NCBI GenBank assembly: GCA_050733935.1
Contig: JBOHUC010000016.1
Coordinates: 16,169 to 80,168 of the forward strand
Direction: 5' to 3'
DNA length: 64,000 bases
Source of the DNA: JBOHUC01 sp050733935
GTDB lineage: Bacteria; Eisenbacteria; RBG-16-71-46; DASYSL01
Part shown: piece by piece, positions 33,030-42,494 of the stretch
Position numbering within the stretch: position 1 is the stretch's first letter
Layout: every line of letters starts with the position of its first letter
Notes under the pieces: generated by a model
The model's database searches: none
Seen by the model: only the letters and a program-made list of their open reading frames with translations
What the model was told of the DNA's origin: nothing
Translations under genes and position numbers: made by a program

Positions 33030-33998
33030 CTACCGCCTGGGCTTGCTGCAGGCAGCATCGAGGAACTGGGCGACGCGCTCGGCGTATTCCGACGGGTGCT
33101 GATCGAACACTTCGGTGTGACCGGTATTCGGCTCGACCCATGACCAGGTCGCGTTGGCGGGACCGATCGCCCGAAGGAGTGCCCGCGTATCGGAAAGCGG
33201 CACGCGATCGTCCTTCGCGCCCGCGATGACCATGATGGGGCGGTTCGCGGCGAGCGGCGCGGCCCGCAGGGCCGAGACCTCCTCGACCACGAGGCCGCGC
33301 CCCACGATGCGCTCCACCCCGAGCGCCACGACGGGCACGAGCGCCGGTGCGAACGATCCACGCGCCGCTGCGCGCCCGAGCTCCGCTTCGAGCGAGACCG
33401 GCGATGAATCACTCACGAGTGCGACGATGGACGGATCCTGCGCGACGGCGAGAAACGAAGCGAGCGAACCCGTCCCCTCTCCGAGCACGCAGACCGGGGC
33501 ACCGACCGCCCGTTCGTGAGCCAGGCGCACGGCGGCCGCGATGTCCTGCTGCTCGAGGAACCCACCCGTCCGTTCGTCGCCCTTGCTTCCGCCATACGAA
33601 CGGAAATCAATAAGCAGAAGAATGAACCCCGCGCGATGGAGATACCCCGCGTGGCGCAGCATCGAAGCCTTGCCGAGCTCGTCTTCGCCGTGCGCGAGGA
33701 CGACCACCGCGAGATCGCGCCTTCGCGCGCCGTCACGCGGCGGAATCCACCAGCCTTCGAGATCGGTGCCGTCGCGGGCGCGCAGTGGAATGACGCTGTA
33801 TGCGAGACCGGAATCAGCAGGTGTGAGCGCGGGCCGCGCGGAGCGATGGGCGACGAACGAGCGGGCGGCGACGAGGCCGGAAACGAGGATCGCGCTACCG
33901 GCGATCAGGGCGAGAACGAGAACGCCGGCGACGGCCCAGGGCCACCACCGGCGAGTCGGTGCCGTCGGCAAAGTCGGCGCCTCGGGCATCGTCGACAT
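33030..33998 (-). CDS. membrane-anchored alpha/beta-hydrolase-fold protein lacking the Ser nucleophile
   Basis: A 322-residue protein with an N-terminal membrane anchor (WAVAGVLVLALIAGSAILVSGLVAA, about residues 21-45) and an alpha/beta-hydrolase domain outside. The topology markers are normal: ...WWIPPRDG, VVVLAHGEDE, LLIDFRSYGGS, GAKDDRVP for the acid and NTGHTEVF for the His. The nucleophile elbow reads GEGTG at 173-177 instead of G-x-S-x-G, so the expected Ser is Gly. Ser178 is adjacent but off the turn. It may be a catalytically dead or altered hydrolase. The ATG at 33998 is 20 bases after the nuoN stop; an ATG at 33989 is also possible. Confidence 0.75.
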   Translation of the reverse strand: MSTMPEAPTLPTAPTRRWWPWAVAGVLVLALIAGSAILVSGLVAARSFVAHRSARPALTPADSGLAYSVIPLRARDGTDLEGWWIPPRDGARRRDLAVVVLAHGEDELGKASMLRHAGYLHRAGFILLLIDFRSYGGSKGDERTGGFLEQQDIAAAVRLAHERAVGAPVCVLGEGTGSLASFLAVAQDPSIVALVSDSSPVSLEAELGRAAARGSFAPALVPVVALGVERIVGRGLVVEEVSALRAAPLAANRPIMVIAGAKDDRVPLSDTRALLRAIGPANATWSWVEPNTGHTEVFDQHPSEYAERVAQFLDAACSKPRR

Positions 33999-34018
33999 GA
34001 TTGCGCGGGCCGCGCCCG

Positions 34019-35482
34019 CTACGGAATCACCGCGAGGACCGACTCCATCGCCGCGGCCGTGACCGCGCCGGGCGCCACGCCGAACCAGAACGTCAGGACG
34101 ACGAGCGCAATGAGCGCGAGCGACGCGGGCAGCGCATACGAAACCTCGAGCGCCTCCCCTTCCGGTTGCGTCATGTACATGACGACGACCGGGCGCAGAT
34201 AATAGTACGCGGCGATCACGCTGTTGATCGCGGCCACCACGACGAGTGCGGTGTGGCCGGACTCGAGCGCGGCCTTGAACAGGTAGAACTTCCCGAGGAA
34301 TCCGGCAAGCGGCGGGATGCCGGCGAGGCCGAGCATGAACACGCTCATTGCGATTCCGAGCCACGGATGGCGGAAACCGGCACCGGCAAGCTCCGTCACG
34401 CGCACGCGCTCGTCCGCGCCGCGTCCCATGAGGCTCACGACGCCGAACGCGCCGAGCGTCTGGAGCCCGTAGACGACCAGATAGAAGAGCACGGCCTGCG
34501 CCCCCGCCGCACCGCCTGCGATCACGCCGAGCAGCACGTAGCCCGCGTGCGCGATGCTCGAATAGGCGAGCATGCGCTTCAGGTTGTTCTGGAGGATCGC
34601 CGTCACGTTTCCGACCGTCATCGTGATGATGCAGAGCCAGATCAAGAGCTGGGTCCAGTCCGGCGTGATCGAGGGGAGTGCGGCGATCACGACCCGAAGG
34701 AGGCCCGCGAAGCCTGCGGCCTTGGCCCCGGCCGCCATGAATCCCGTGGCCGTGGTGGGCGCGCCTTCGTAGGCGTCCGGGGTCCACATGTGAAACGGCA
34801 CGAGCGAGACCTTGAACGCGAAGCCCACGAACGTGAGCAGTCCACCCGCGAGGAGAAGCGGCGTCTTGAGCGCGGGCGAGCCGATCAGGTAGCCGCCGAT
34901 GCGGCTCAGGTTCGTCGTCCCGGTCGCCCCGTAGACGAGCGCGATCCCGTACAGGAGGAAGCCCGTGGCGAACGCGCCGAGCAGAAAATACTTGAGCGCG
35001 GCCTCGTTCGACTCGAAGCGGTTCTTCCGGAAGCCGGCCAGGACGTAGAGCGCGAGCGACATGAGCTCGATCCCGAGGAAGATCATGACGAGGTCGTTCG
35101 CGGCCGCGAGGAAGATCATCCCGAGCGTCGCGAACAGGATGAGCGCGTAGAACTCGCCCTGCGGCAGGTTCGTGCGCTTCAGGTAGTCCCACGACAGGAG
35201 CACGGCGGCGGCCGCGAAGCCGATCGAGAGGATCGTGAAGAACGTCGCGAACCCGTCCACGCGGTACATGTCGTTGAACATGATGCGCGTCGTTCCCGCG
35301 ATCTGGAACTGTGCCGTCCCGGCGGCGGCGAGTGCCACGAGCGCGGTGAGCGCCGAGATGTCGGAGCCACGCTTCCTTGTCTTCATGTTGAGCAGCATGA
35401 GGAGCATGCCGAACACGGAAAGGATCCAGATCGGAAGCGTCGCCTGGAAGTCGGCGTACGAGAACGCCATGCCCGGGGTCAT
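34019..35482 (-). CDS. nuoN: NADH-quinone oxidoreductase subunit N
   Basis: A 487-residue antiporter-like membrane subunit of complex I with about 14 hydrophobic helices. Proton-channel signatures are seen: GIELMSLALYVLAG with its Glu, the Lys of FKVSLVPFHMWTPDAYEGAPT, and LKRMLAYSSIAHAGYVLLG. It is the last nuo gene, overlapping nuoM as ATGA. It lies in the distal P-module of the complex. Confidence 0.95.
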   Translation of the reverse strand: MTPGMAFSYADFQATLPIWILSVFGMLLMLLNMKTRKRGSDISALTALVALAAAGTAQFQIAGTTRIMFNDMYRVDGFATFFTILSIGFAAAAVLLSWDYLKRTNLPQGEFYALILFATLGMIFLAAANDLVMIFLGIELMSLALYVLAGFRKNRFESNEAALKYFLLGAFATGFLLYGIALVYGATGTTNLSRIGGYLIGSPALKTPLLLAGGLLTFVGFAFKVSLVPFHMWTPDAYEGAPTTATGFMAAGAKAAGFAGLLRVVIAALPSITPDWTQLLIWLCIITMTVGNVTAILQNNLKRMLAYSSIAHAGYVLLGVIAGGAAGAQAVLFYLVVYGLQTLGAFGVVSLMGRGADERVRVTELAGAGFRHPWLGIAMSVFMLGLAGIPPLAGFLGKFYLFKAALESGHTALVVVAAINSVIAAYYYLRPVVVMYMTQPEGEALEVSYALPASLALIALVVLTFWFGVAPGAVTAAAMESVLAVIP

Positions 35483-37143
35483 CGGGGCGCTCCCGCGCCG
35501 GGCGGAATGTCCCCGACGTCCACGGTGGCATTCGACCGGCTCGAGCCGGTGGTCGCGGCCGCTCCCGAAGGGGTCTCAGAGCCCGGGCAGCAGGGCTCGA
35601 CGCCGGCACGTTGCAGCGCCTCGCGCGCCTCGAACTCGCGGTTCAGCATCGCCTTCTCCTGGAACATCGTGATCGCGCTCGCGACCGAAGGCTGCATGCG
35701 CTGGAGGATCGGCGTCGGGAAGATGCCTATCCAAAAGATGAGGACGACCAGGGGCGCGAGCACGAGCGTCTCGCGTGGCGTCAAGTCACGCAGGTTCTCG
35801 TTCGCGCTGTTCGAGACCGGTCCCCACACGACGCGCTGGAACATCCAGAGCATGTAGCAGGCCGAGAGAACAACCCCGGTCGTCGCAAGCACGGTCCAGA
35901 ACGGCTGGGGCCCGAAGGCTCCGACAAGGACCAGGAACTCGCCGACGAAACCGTTCGTGCCCGGAAGCCCGATCGAGGACAGCATGACGACGAGGAACAC
36001 GGCGGTGAACACGGGGATCACCTTCCACAGGCCGCCGAACTCGCTGATGAGCCGCGTGTGGCGCCTCTCGTAGATGACCCCGACCAGGAGGAACAGCGCA
36101 CCGGTCGAGATGCCGTGGTTGATCATCTGGAGGATCGATCCGGACCAGCCTTCGACCGTGAACGCGAACATCCCGAGCATGCAAAAGCCGAGGTGGCTCA
36201 CGGACGAATACGCGACGAGCTTCTTCAAATCGGGCTGCACCATCGCGACGAGTGCCCCGTAAATGATGCCGACGATCGCAAGGAGCAGGACGATCGGCGT
36301 GAGCGCGAGCGTTGCGTTCGGGAAGAGCGGCATCGCGAAGCGCATGAAGCCGTACGTCCCCATCTTGAGGAGCACGGCGGCCAGGATCACGGAGCCCGCC
36401 GTCGGCGCCTCGACGTGCGCGAGCGGGAGCCAGGTGTGGAACGGCCACATCGGCACCTTGATTGCGAACGCGAGGCCGAACGCGAGGAAGAGCCAGACCT
36501 GCGCGCCGAGCGGAACGTTCGTCTTGTAGAGCTCGAGGAGATCGAGCGTGTAGACCCCGGTCTGCGCGTGGTGGATGAAGTAGAGCGCGATGATCGCGAC
36601 CAGCATCAAGATCGAGCCCAGGAACGTGTACAGGAAGAACCGGATCGCGGCCTTGATGCGCTCGGACCCGCCCCAGACGCCCACGAGCAGGTACATCGGG
36701 ATCAGCATGAATTCCCAGAAGAAGTAGAAGACGAGGAGATCGAGGGCCACGAACGTTCCCACCATCGCCGTCAGGAGGCCCAGGAACAGCATGTAGTACG
36801 CCTTGACGCGATGCTGGATCGCGTCGAACGACCCGAGGATCGAAAGCGCGGTGAGCACCGTCGTGAGAAGGACGAGGAAGAGCGAAAGCCCGTCGACGCC
36901 GAGGTGCCATGACGCGCCGAGCCCGGTGAGCCAGGGCACGTTCTCCTCGAACTGCATCCCCGCGAACCCCGGCCGGAACCAGGAGAAAAGAGCGAACGAA
37001 GCACCGCACTCGACGAGCGCGGTCGCGAGCGCCAGGATCCGGATCAGCCGAGCGTTCGTGCGCGGGACGAACGCGAGAGCCAGAACTCCGACGAGCGGGA
37101 AGAAGACGAGGAACGAGAGGACCGGGAGGCCGAGCAGGTTCAC
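35479..37143 (-). CDS. nuoM: NADH-quinone oxidoreductase subunit M
   Basis: A 554-residue antiporter-like subunit. Key segments: FFWEFMLIPMYLLVG (channel Glu), IKVPMWPFHTWLPLAHVEAPTAGS, LKKLVAYSSVSHLGFCMLG and the INHGISTGALFLLVG helix. The C-terminus carries about 50 extra hydrophilic residues (CCPGSETPSGAAATT...), beyond the usual end. GTG at 37143 overlaps the nuoL stop. Pumps protons in the distal membrane arm with NuoL and NuoN. Confidence 0.95.
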   Translation of the reverse strand: MNLLGLPVLSFLVFFPLVGVLALAFVPRTNARLIRILALATALVECGASFALFSWFRPGFAGMQFEENVPWLTGLGASWHLGVDGLSLFLVLLTTVLTALSILGSFDAIQHRVKAYYMLFLGLLTAMVGTFVALDLLVFYFFWEFMLIPMYLLVGVWGGSERIKAAIRFFLYTFLGSILMLVAIIALYFIHHAQTGVYTLDLLELYKTNVPLGAQVWLFLAFGLAFAIKVPMWPFHTWLPLAHVEAPTAGSVILAAVLLKMGTYGFMRFAMPLFPNATLALTPIVLLLAIVGIIYGALVAMVQPDLKKLVAYSSVSHLGFCMLGMFAFTVEGWSGSILQMINHGISTGALFLLVGVIYERRHTRLISEFGGLWKVIPVFTAVFLVVMLSSIGLPGTNGFVGEFLVLVGAFGPQPFWTVLATTGVVLSACYMLWMFQRVVWGPVSNSANENLRDLTPRETLVLAPLVVLIFWIGIFPTPILQRMQPSVASAITMFQEKAMLNREFEAREALQRAGVEPCCPGSETPSGAAATTGSSRSNATVDVGDIPPGAGAPR

Positions 37144-39140
37144 GGGGTCCCCTTGAGCACAACGCCCGAGAGAAGGACGATCACGCCGAGCACGAGGAAG
37201 AAGGCATAGGTGCCCACGTAGCCGCTCTGGAACAGGCGGAGCACGGCTCCCGTGCCGGCCACGAGCGCTCCCAGGCCGCCGACGATGCCGTCGATCACGA
37301 GCGTGTCCCAGATCCGCCACAGGAATTGCGAGAACGCCATCGTCGGCCGGACGAACAGGAAGTCGTAGATCTCGTCGATGTACCACTTGTGATAGAGCAC
37401 GTTGTACAGGCCGCGTGTGCGCTCCGCGAGGCGTGCCGGAAGGCCCGGGCTCCGCAAATAGAAGACGTACGCGAGTCCGATCCCGGCGAGCGCGACAAGC
37501 ACCGAGACGATCATGAGCGTGGCCTCGAGCGCGGGATCGTGGTGCGCAGCCTGCGCGGCCTGCGTCACGTGCCCCTGCACTGCCTCCGCCGCATGCCCGG
37601 CTCCCGCAGCATGCCCGGCTCCCGCCGCGTGCCCGGCGCTCTCTCCGCCCCCGACGACCGGCTCGAGCCAGTCCTTGATCCGGTTCATGCCCGGGATCAT
37701 CGGGATTCCGACCCAGCCCCCGATCACTGAGAGCACGGCGAGGATCATGAGCGGAACGGTCATGACCCGTGGCGACTCGTGAACGTGCGCGCGCGCCTCG
37801 GGCGTCAGTCGCTCACGTCCGTAGAACGTGAGGAAGAGGAGCCGGAACATGTAGAACGCGGTCATGAACGCGGTCACGGTCGCGACCACCCAGAGCACGA
37901 GATTCCCGGAGGTGAACGTCTCGAACAGGATTTCGTCCTTCGAGAAGAACCCGGCGAACGGAGGAATGCCCGCGATTGCGATGCAGGCGATCAGCATCGT
38001 CACGTGCGTCACCGGGAGGTGCTTCCTGAGACCTCCCATGTGCCGCATGTCCTGCTCGTCGTGGAGCGCGTGGATGACCGATCCGGCCCCGAGGAAGAGG
38101 AGTGCTTTGAAGAACGCGTGCGTCATCAAATGGAAGATGCCCGCGGCCGATGCCCCCACCCCGCACGCGAGGAACATGTAGCCGAGCTGGCTCACCGTCG
38201 AATACGCGAGCACGCGCTTGATGTCGTTCTGCACGAGGCCGATCGATGCGGCGAAGATCGCGGTCGCCGCTCCGATCACAGCGACGACCGTGAGCGCGAT
38301 CGGGGCGAGCTCGTAGAGCACATGGCAACGGGCGACCATGTACACGCCAGCAGTGACCATGGTCGCGGCATGGATGAGCGCCGACACGGGAGTGGGGCCT
38401 TCCATCGCATCGGGGAGCCACACGTAGAGCGGGATCTGCGCAGACTTGCCGGTCGCCCCGACGAAGAGGAGAAGCCCGATCGCCGTCGCGACGGCCCCGC
38501 CCATGGGCAGGAGGTGCGGGGCGGCGGCGAACACCTTCGTGTAGTCGAGCGTGCCGCACGACCACCAGATCAGGAACATCCCGAGCAGGAATCCGAAGTC
38601 GCCGATCCGGTTGACGATGAACGCTTTCTTCCCGGCTTCGACCGCCGACGGCTTGAACGCCCAGAAGCCGATCAACAAGTACGAGCAGAGCCCCACGCCC
38701 TCCCAGCCCACGAACATGACGAGGAAGTTGGCCCCCAGGACGAGCGTGAGCATCGAGAACGTGAACAGGTTCAAGTACAGGAAGAAACGCTTGAACCCGT
38801 CGTCGTGCCCCATGTAGCCGAGCGAATAGACGTGGATCAGGAAGCCCACGCCCGTGACGACGAGCGTCATGAGCGAGGACAGAGGATCGAGCAGGAACGC
38901 GACGTCCGCGCGGAACGAGCCCACGGCGATCCAGGTCCAGACCGTCTGGACGATCGTCCGCTCCTCGGCCGGTCGCCCGAGGAGGGCGAAGAAGCACGAG
39001 AGCGCCACCAGGAAGGCCACGCCGACGACGCCGCACGAGACGATCCCCACGGTCTGCCGGGGCAGGCGGCGTCCGAGCGCCAGGTTCAAGAGGAACCCGG
39101 CGAGCGGCAGCGCGGGAATGAGCCAGAGCTGCTCGAGCAT
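37140..39140 (-). CDS. nuoL: NADH-quinone oxidoreductase subunit L
   Basis: A 666-residue subunit with the antiporter core and the long C-terminal lateral helix. Seen: WEGVGLCSYLLIGFW, PLYVWLPDAMEGPTPVSALIHAATMVTAGVY, IKRVLAYSTVSQLGYMFLA and THAFFKALLFLGAGSVIHAL. In the hydrophilic loop before the lateral helix is a tandem repeat giving GHAAGAGHAAGAGHAA (DNA 37591-37640), absent from ordinary NuoL. ATG at 39140, eight bases after nuoK. Confidence 0.95.
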   Translation of the reverse strand: MLEQLWLIPALPLAGFLLNLALGRRLPRQTVGIVSCGVVGVAFLVALSCFFALLGRPAEERTIVQTVWTWIAVGSFRADVAFLLDPLSSLMTLVVTGVGFLIHVYSLGYMGHDDGFKRFFLYLNLFTFSMLTLVLGANFLVMFVGWEGVGLCSYLLIGFWAFKPSAVEAGKKAFIVNRIGDFGFLLGMFLIWWSCGTLDYTKVFAAAPHLLPMGGAVATAIGLLLFVGATGKSAQIPLYVWLPDAMEGPTPVSALIHAATMVTAGVYMVARCHVLYELAPIALTVVAVIGAATAIFAASIGLVQNDIKRVLAYSTVSQLGYMFLACGVGASAAGIFHLMTHAFFKALLFLGAGSVIHALHDEQDMRHMGGLRKHLPVTHVTMLIACIAIAGIPPFAGFFSKDEILFETFTSGNLVLWVVATVTAFMTAFYMFRLLFLTFYGRERLTPEARAHVHESPRVMTVPLMILAVLSVIGGWVGIPMIPGMNRIKDWLEPVVGGGESAGHAAGAGHAAGAGHAAEAVQGHVTQAAQAAHHDPALEATLMIVSVLVALAGIGLAYVFYLRSPGLPARLAERTRGLYNVLYHKWYIDEIYDFLFVRPTMAFSQFLWRIWDTLVIDGIVGGLGALVAGTGAVLRLFQSGYVGTYAFFLVLGVIVLLSGVVLKGTP
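37591..37640 (-). repeat. 18-bp tandem repeat inside nuoL
   Basis: Nearly three copies of an 18-base unit (two differing only at the final base, third partial) encode AGHAAG repeats rich in His and Ala in a loop of NuoL. Length change by slippage would stay in frame. Confidence 0.8.
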
Positions 39141-39148
39141 GGCCTCGC

Positions 39149-39466
39149 CTATCCCTTGAGCAGGTTCACTTCGTCCACGTACACGGTCTCGCGCGCGCGG
39201 AACACGTTGATGATGATCGCAAGCCCGACCGCGACCTCAGCGGCCGCCACGACCATCACGAAGAACACGAACACCTGGCCGTCCAGGTTGTCGAGCGCCC
39301 GCGCGAACGCCACGAGCGTGAGATTCGCGGCGTTGAGCATCAACTCGATGCACATGAAGATGACGAGCGCGTTTCGCCGAACGAGCACTCCGGTCACGCC
39401 GATCACGAACAGTGCCGCAGCGAACACGAGGTACCAGCTCGTCGGGACGACTTCGGGCAGGCTCAC
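39149..39466 (-). CDS. nuoK: NADH-quinone oxidoreductase subunit K
   Basis: A 105-residue, three-helix subunit. The channel Glu residues are in IFMCIELMLNAANLTLVAF and VVAAAEVAVGLAI. GTG at 39466 overlaps the nuoJ stop as GTGA. Part of the proximal proton path with NuoJ and NuoN. Confidence 0.95.
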   Translation of the reverse strand: MSLPEVVPTSWYLVFAAALFVIGVTGVLVRRNALVIFMCIELMLNAANLTLVAFARALDNLDGQVFVFFVMVVAAAEVAVGLAIIINVFRARETVYVDEVNLLKG

Positions 39467-40110
39467 GATTGCCCCTCCTGCGCTTCGGGCGAGATGGGGC
39501 CCGTGTGGACCGCTTCCCCGGAGACGGGCGCCGGGCGCGCTCCGGACGTCGGAGCCGCGGTCGTGCGGGGTGACGCGGGCGCGGGACGCGAGGCCACGAG
39601 ATCGCTCTTCCGCTTCGCGAGCACGACCGCTCCGATGATGCCGACGAGCAGGATGAGAGAGGTCACTTCGAACGGGAACAGATAGTCCGTGTAGAGGCGA
39701 AGCCCGATCGCTTCCGTGTTCCCGACGCGGGCGACCACGTCGGCCGTGTCCCGTCCCGAGGGGCCGAGCGCCCACGGTTTCCGGATCATCGCGACGAACA
39801 GCGCGGCGAGCGCGATGCCGAATCCCCATCCCAGAACCCGTCGGGCCGCGTGATGGAGCCCGTCGTCGATGTCGTGGCGCAGATTGAGCAGCATGATCAC
39901 GAAGATGAACAGCACCATGATGGCGCCGGCATAGACGACGACCTGCACCGCGGCAATGAACGGCGCATTGAGGAGCACGTACATGCCACCCAGACTCACG
40001 AACGTGAGCACGAGATAGAGCGCCGACACGACCGGGTTCCGCTGGATGACGACCATGAGGGCCGCGACGAGCCCGATCACGGCGAAGGCGACGAAGAAAT
40101 ACGGCGTCAC
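39463..40110 (-). CDS. nuoJ: NADH-quinone oxidoreductase subunit J
   Basis: A 215-residue membrane subunit with five hydrophobic helices, including VQVVVYAGAIMVLFIFVIMLLNL, the pi-bulge helix that changes during turnover. About 50 residues of Pro/Ala/Thr-rich tail follow the last helix and are not part of the usual subunit. GTG at 40110 overlaps nuoH. nuoI, normally between nuoH and nuoJ, is missing here. Confidence 0.94.
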   Translation of the reverse strand: MTPYFFVAFAVIGLVAALMVVIQRNPVVSALYLVLTFVSLGGMYVLLNAPFIAAVQVVVYAGAIMVLFIFVIMLLNLRHDIDDGLHHAARRVLGWGFGIALAALFVAMIRKPWALGPSGRDTADVVARVGNTEAIGLRLYTDYLFPFEVTSLILLVGIIGAVVLAKRKSDLVASRPAPASPRTTAAPTSGARPAPVSGEAVHTGPISPEAQEGQS

Positions 40111-41117
40111 CGGTTCATCCACAGGTAGCGCACGAGGCCCGTCGCCATGACGTTCGCGAGCGCGATCGGGAGCAGCACCTTCCAGCCGAACGCCATGAGC
40201 TGGTCGTAACGCAGGCGCGGCCAGGTCCAGCGCACCCACACGAAGAAGAAGCACAGGAACGTCCACTTGAGCGTGAACCAAAGCACGCCCCAGAGCGCCG
40301 CCGGGAGGAACGGCGGGACGGGGCCGTGCCAGCCGCCCAGGAACAGCGTCGTGCAGATGCCCGCGATCGCCATCATGTTCATGTACTCGGCCATGTAGAA
40401 GATCGCGAACTTCATCGACGAGTACTCGAGGTGATATCCGGCCACGATCTCGGACTCCGCCTCCGCGAGATCGAACGGCGAGCGGTTGCACTCCGCGAGC
40501 ATCGTGACCAGGAAGATGAGAAACGCGATCGGCTGGGAGAGCGCGAACCAGACCTTCGACTGCGCCTCGACGATCGCCACCGTCGAGAGCGATCCGGTCG
40601 CGAGGACGACCGACACCACCGCGAGCCCCATCCCGAGCTCGTAACTGATCATCTGGGCGGCCGCGCGCAGACCGCCAAGCAGGCTGTACTTGTTGTTCGA
40701 CGACCACCCCGCGAGCACGACCGTGTAAACGCTGAGCGAGGACATGGCGAGGAAGAGGAGGATCCCGATGTTCACGTCGCTGATGATCGCGTTCGGCGCG
40801 ACGGGGACGATCGCGACCGAGACGAACGCGGGCACGAACGCGATGAACGGCGCGAGGAGGTACACCGCGTGGTGCGCCTCCTGCGCCATCACGTCTTCCT
40901 TGAAGAAGAGCTTGATCACATCGGCGAGCGGCTGGAGGAGCCCGTACGGCCCCACGCGGTTCGGACCGGGACGGAATTGAATGTGGGCCGCCACCTTGCG
41001 CTCGACCCACGTGTAGAACGGCAGGATCCCGAGGAACACGCCCGGAACGAGCAGGATACCGACCGCCGTCCACAGCCAGCGCTGGGTCTCCGGGCTCATT
41101 CCTTGAAGGAAGGACAT
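40107..41117 (-). CDS. nuoH: NADH-quinone oxidoreductase subunit H
   Basis: A 336-residue subunit forming the quinone chamber. Seen: ERKVAAHIQFRPGPNRVGPYGLLQPLAD, KLFFKED, LAECNRSPFDLAEAESEIVAGYHLEYSS and FVWVRWTWPRLRYDQLM, all standard. It lies between nuoF and nuoJ, 23 bases from nuoF. Confidence 0.95.
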   Translation of the reverse strand: MSFLQGMSPETQRWLWTAVGILLVPGVFLGILPFYTWVERKVAAHIQFRPGPNRVGPYGLLQPLADVIKLFFKEDVMAQEAHHAVYLLAPFIAFVPAFVSVAIVPVAPNAIISDVNIGILLFLAMSSLSVYTVVLAGWSSNNKYSLLGGLRAAAQMISYELGMGLAVVSVVLATGSLSTVAIVEAQSKVWFALSQPIAFLIFLVTMLAECNRSPFDLAEAESEIVAGYHLEYSSMKFAIFYMAEYMNMMAIAGICTTLFLGGWHGPVPPFLPAALWGVLWFTLKWTFLCFFFVWVRWTWPRLRYDQLMAFGWKVLLPIALANVMATGLVRYLWMNR

Positions 41118-41140
41118 CCGTGTCGGGGCTCGAGCGGCGG

Positions 41141-42472
41141 TCAGACCGCGGCCGTGGCCCGCTCCTCAAACGCCCGCAGCTCGTCCCGCCTGCGGTTCGC
41201 GATGCAGCGCTTCTCGCGCACGTGGAACTCGAACTCGGGACGGAAGCGGTCGATCACGGACATGACCGGCATGGCCGCGGCGTCCCCGAGCGCGCAGAAG
41301 GACTTCCCGAGGATCATGTCGCACATGCGGTAGAGATGATCGATCTGCTCCATCCGCGCCTCGCCGGCCTCGAACTGGAGCAGGATGCTCTCCATCCAGT
41401 GCGTTCCCTCACGGCACGGCGTGCACTTGCCGCACGACTCGTGGCGGTAGAAGCGCGTGATGTTGAGCGCGAGATCGACCATGCACGTCTGCTCGTCGAT
41501 GAACACACAACCGCCCGAGCCGAGGAGCGTCCCCGCGGCCGCGCACGACTCGAAGTCGAGGCCGACGTCCAAGTGCTCGGTCGTGAGCATCGGGACGGAC
41601 GAGCCGCCGGGGATGATCGCCTTGAGCTTCATTCCGGACTTCATGCCGCCCGCGTACTCTTCGAGCAGCGTGCGGATCGGAAGGCCCATCGGAATCTCGT
41701 AATTCGCGGGACGGTTGACCGGTCCCGACACCGACATGACCTTCGTGCCGGGACTCTTCTCGGTCCCCCACGCGCGGAACCACTCGGCGCCGCGAAGCAG
41801 GATGTCGGGCACGTTCATGATCGTCTCGACGTTGTTGACGACCGTCGGACACGCGTACAGGCCTTCGACCGCGGGGAACGGCGGCTTGAGACGTGGATTC
41901 CCGCGCTTCCCCTCGAGCGAGTTCAGGAGGGCCGTCTCCTCGCCGCAAATGTAGGCGCCCGCCCCCATGTGCACGTGCGCGTCGAGATCGAATCCCGAGC
42001 CCAGGATGTTCTTCCCCAGGTAGCCGGCTGCGCGCGCCTCCTCGAGCGCCTTCTGGAGGATCGGCTCGAGGAACATGAACTCACCGCGCACGTAGAGGTA
42101 GCAGGCGTGCGCGTTGATCGCGTAGCTCGTGAGGAGGATGCCCTCGAGGAGCTGATGCGGATTCTTGAGCATCAGCTCGTGATCCTTGAACGTCCCCGGC
42201 TCCGACTCGTCGGCGTTGATGACGAGATACTTGGGCTTCGGCGAGTCCTTGGGGACGAACGACCACTTCTGTCCGGTCGGGAAGCCGGCGCCGCCACGAC
42301 CCCGCAAACCCGAGGCCTTGACCGCGTCGATGACTGCGGCCGGCGCCATCTTCTCGCCCACGACTTTCTTCGCGGCCTGATAGCCGTCGTAGTGCGTGCG
42401 GTAGCCCTCGAGGCCGGTGAGCCCCGGGGCGTCGATCGCACGGAACAGGTTCTTGTCCCTCTTCAGCGGCAT
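41141..42472 (-). CDS. nuoF: NADH-quinone oxidoreductase subunit F
   Basis: A 443-residue NADH-binding subunit carrying FMN and cluster N3. Seen: GRGGAGFPTG at 58-67 (FMN/NADH loop), NADESEPGTFKD, GAGAYICGEETALLNSLEGKRG and the Fe-S ligands in ESCGKCTPCREG plus the later Cys in FCALGD. It accepts hydride from NADH and passes electrons with NuoE. nuoG, which usually follows, is absent. Confidence 0.96.
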   Translation of the reverse strand: MPLKRDKNLFRAIDAPGLTGLEGYRTHYDGYQAAKKVVGEKMAPAAVIDAVKASGLRGRGGAGFPTGQKWSFVPKDSPKPKYLVINADESEPGTFKDHELMLKNPHQLLEGILLTSYAINAHACYLYVRGEFMFLEPILQKALEEARAAGYLGKNILGSGFDLDAHVHMGAGAYICGEETALLNSLEGKRGNPRLKPPFPAVEGLYACPTVVNNVETIMNVPDILLRGAEWFRAWGTEKSPGTKVMSVSGPVNRPANYEIPMGLPIRTLLEEYAGGMKSGMKLKAIIPGGSSVPMLTTEHLDVGLDFESCAAAGTLLGSGGCVFIDEQTCMVDLALNITRFYRHESCGKCTPCREGTHWMESILLQFEAGEARMEQIDHLYRMCDMILGKSFCALGDAAAMPVMSVIDRFRPEFEFHVREKRCIANRRRDELRAFEERATAAV

Positions 42473-42494
42473 GCGCGTCGTCCCTGGAATGGCG

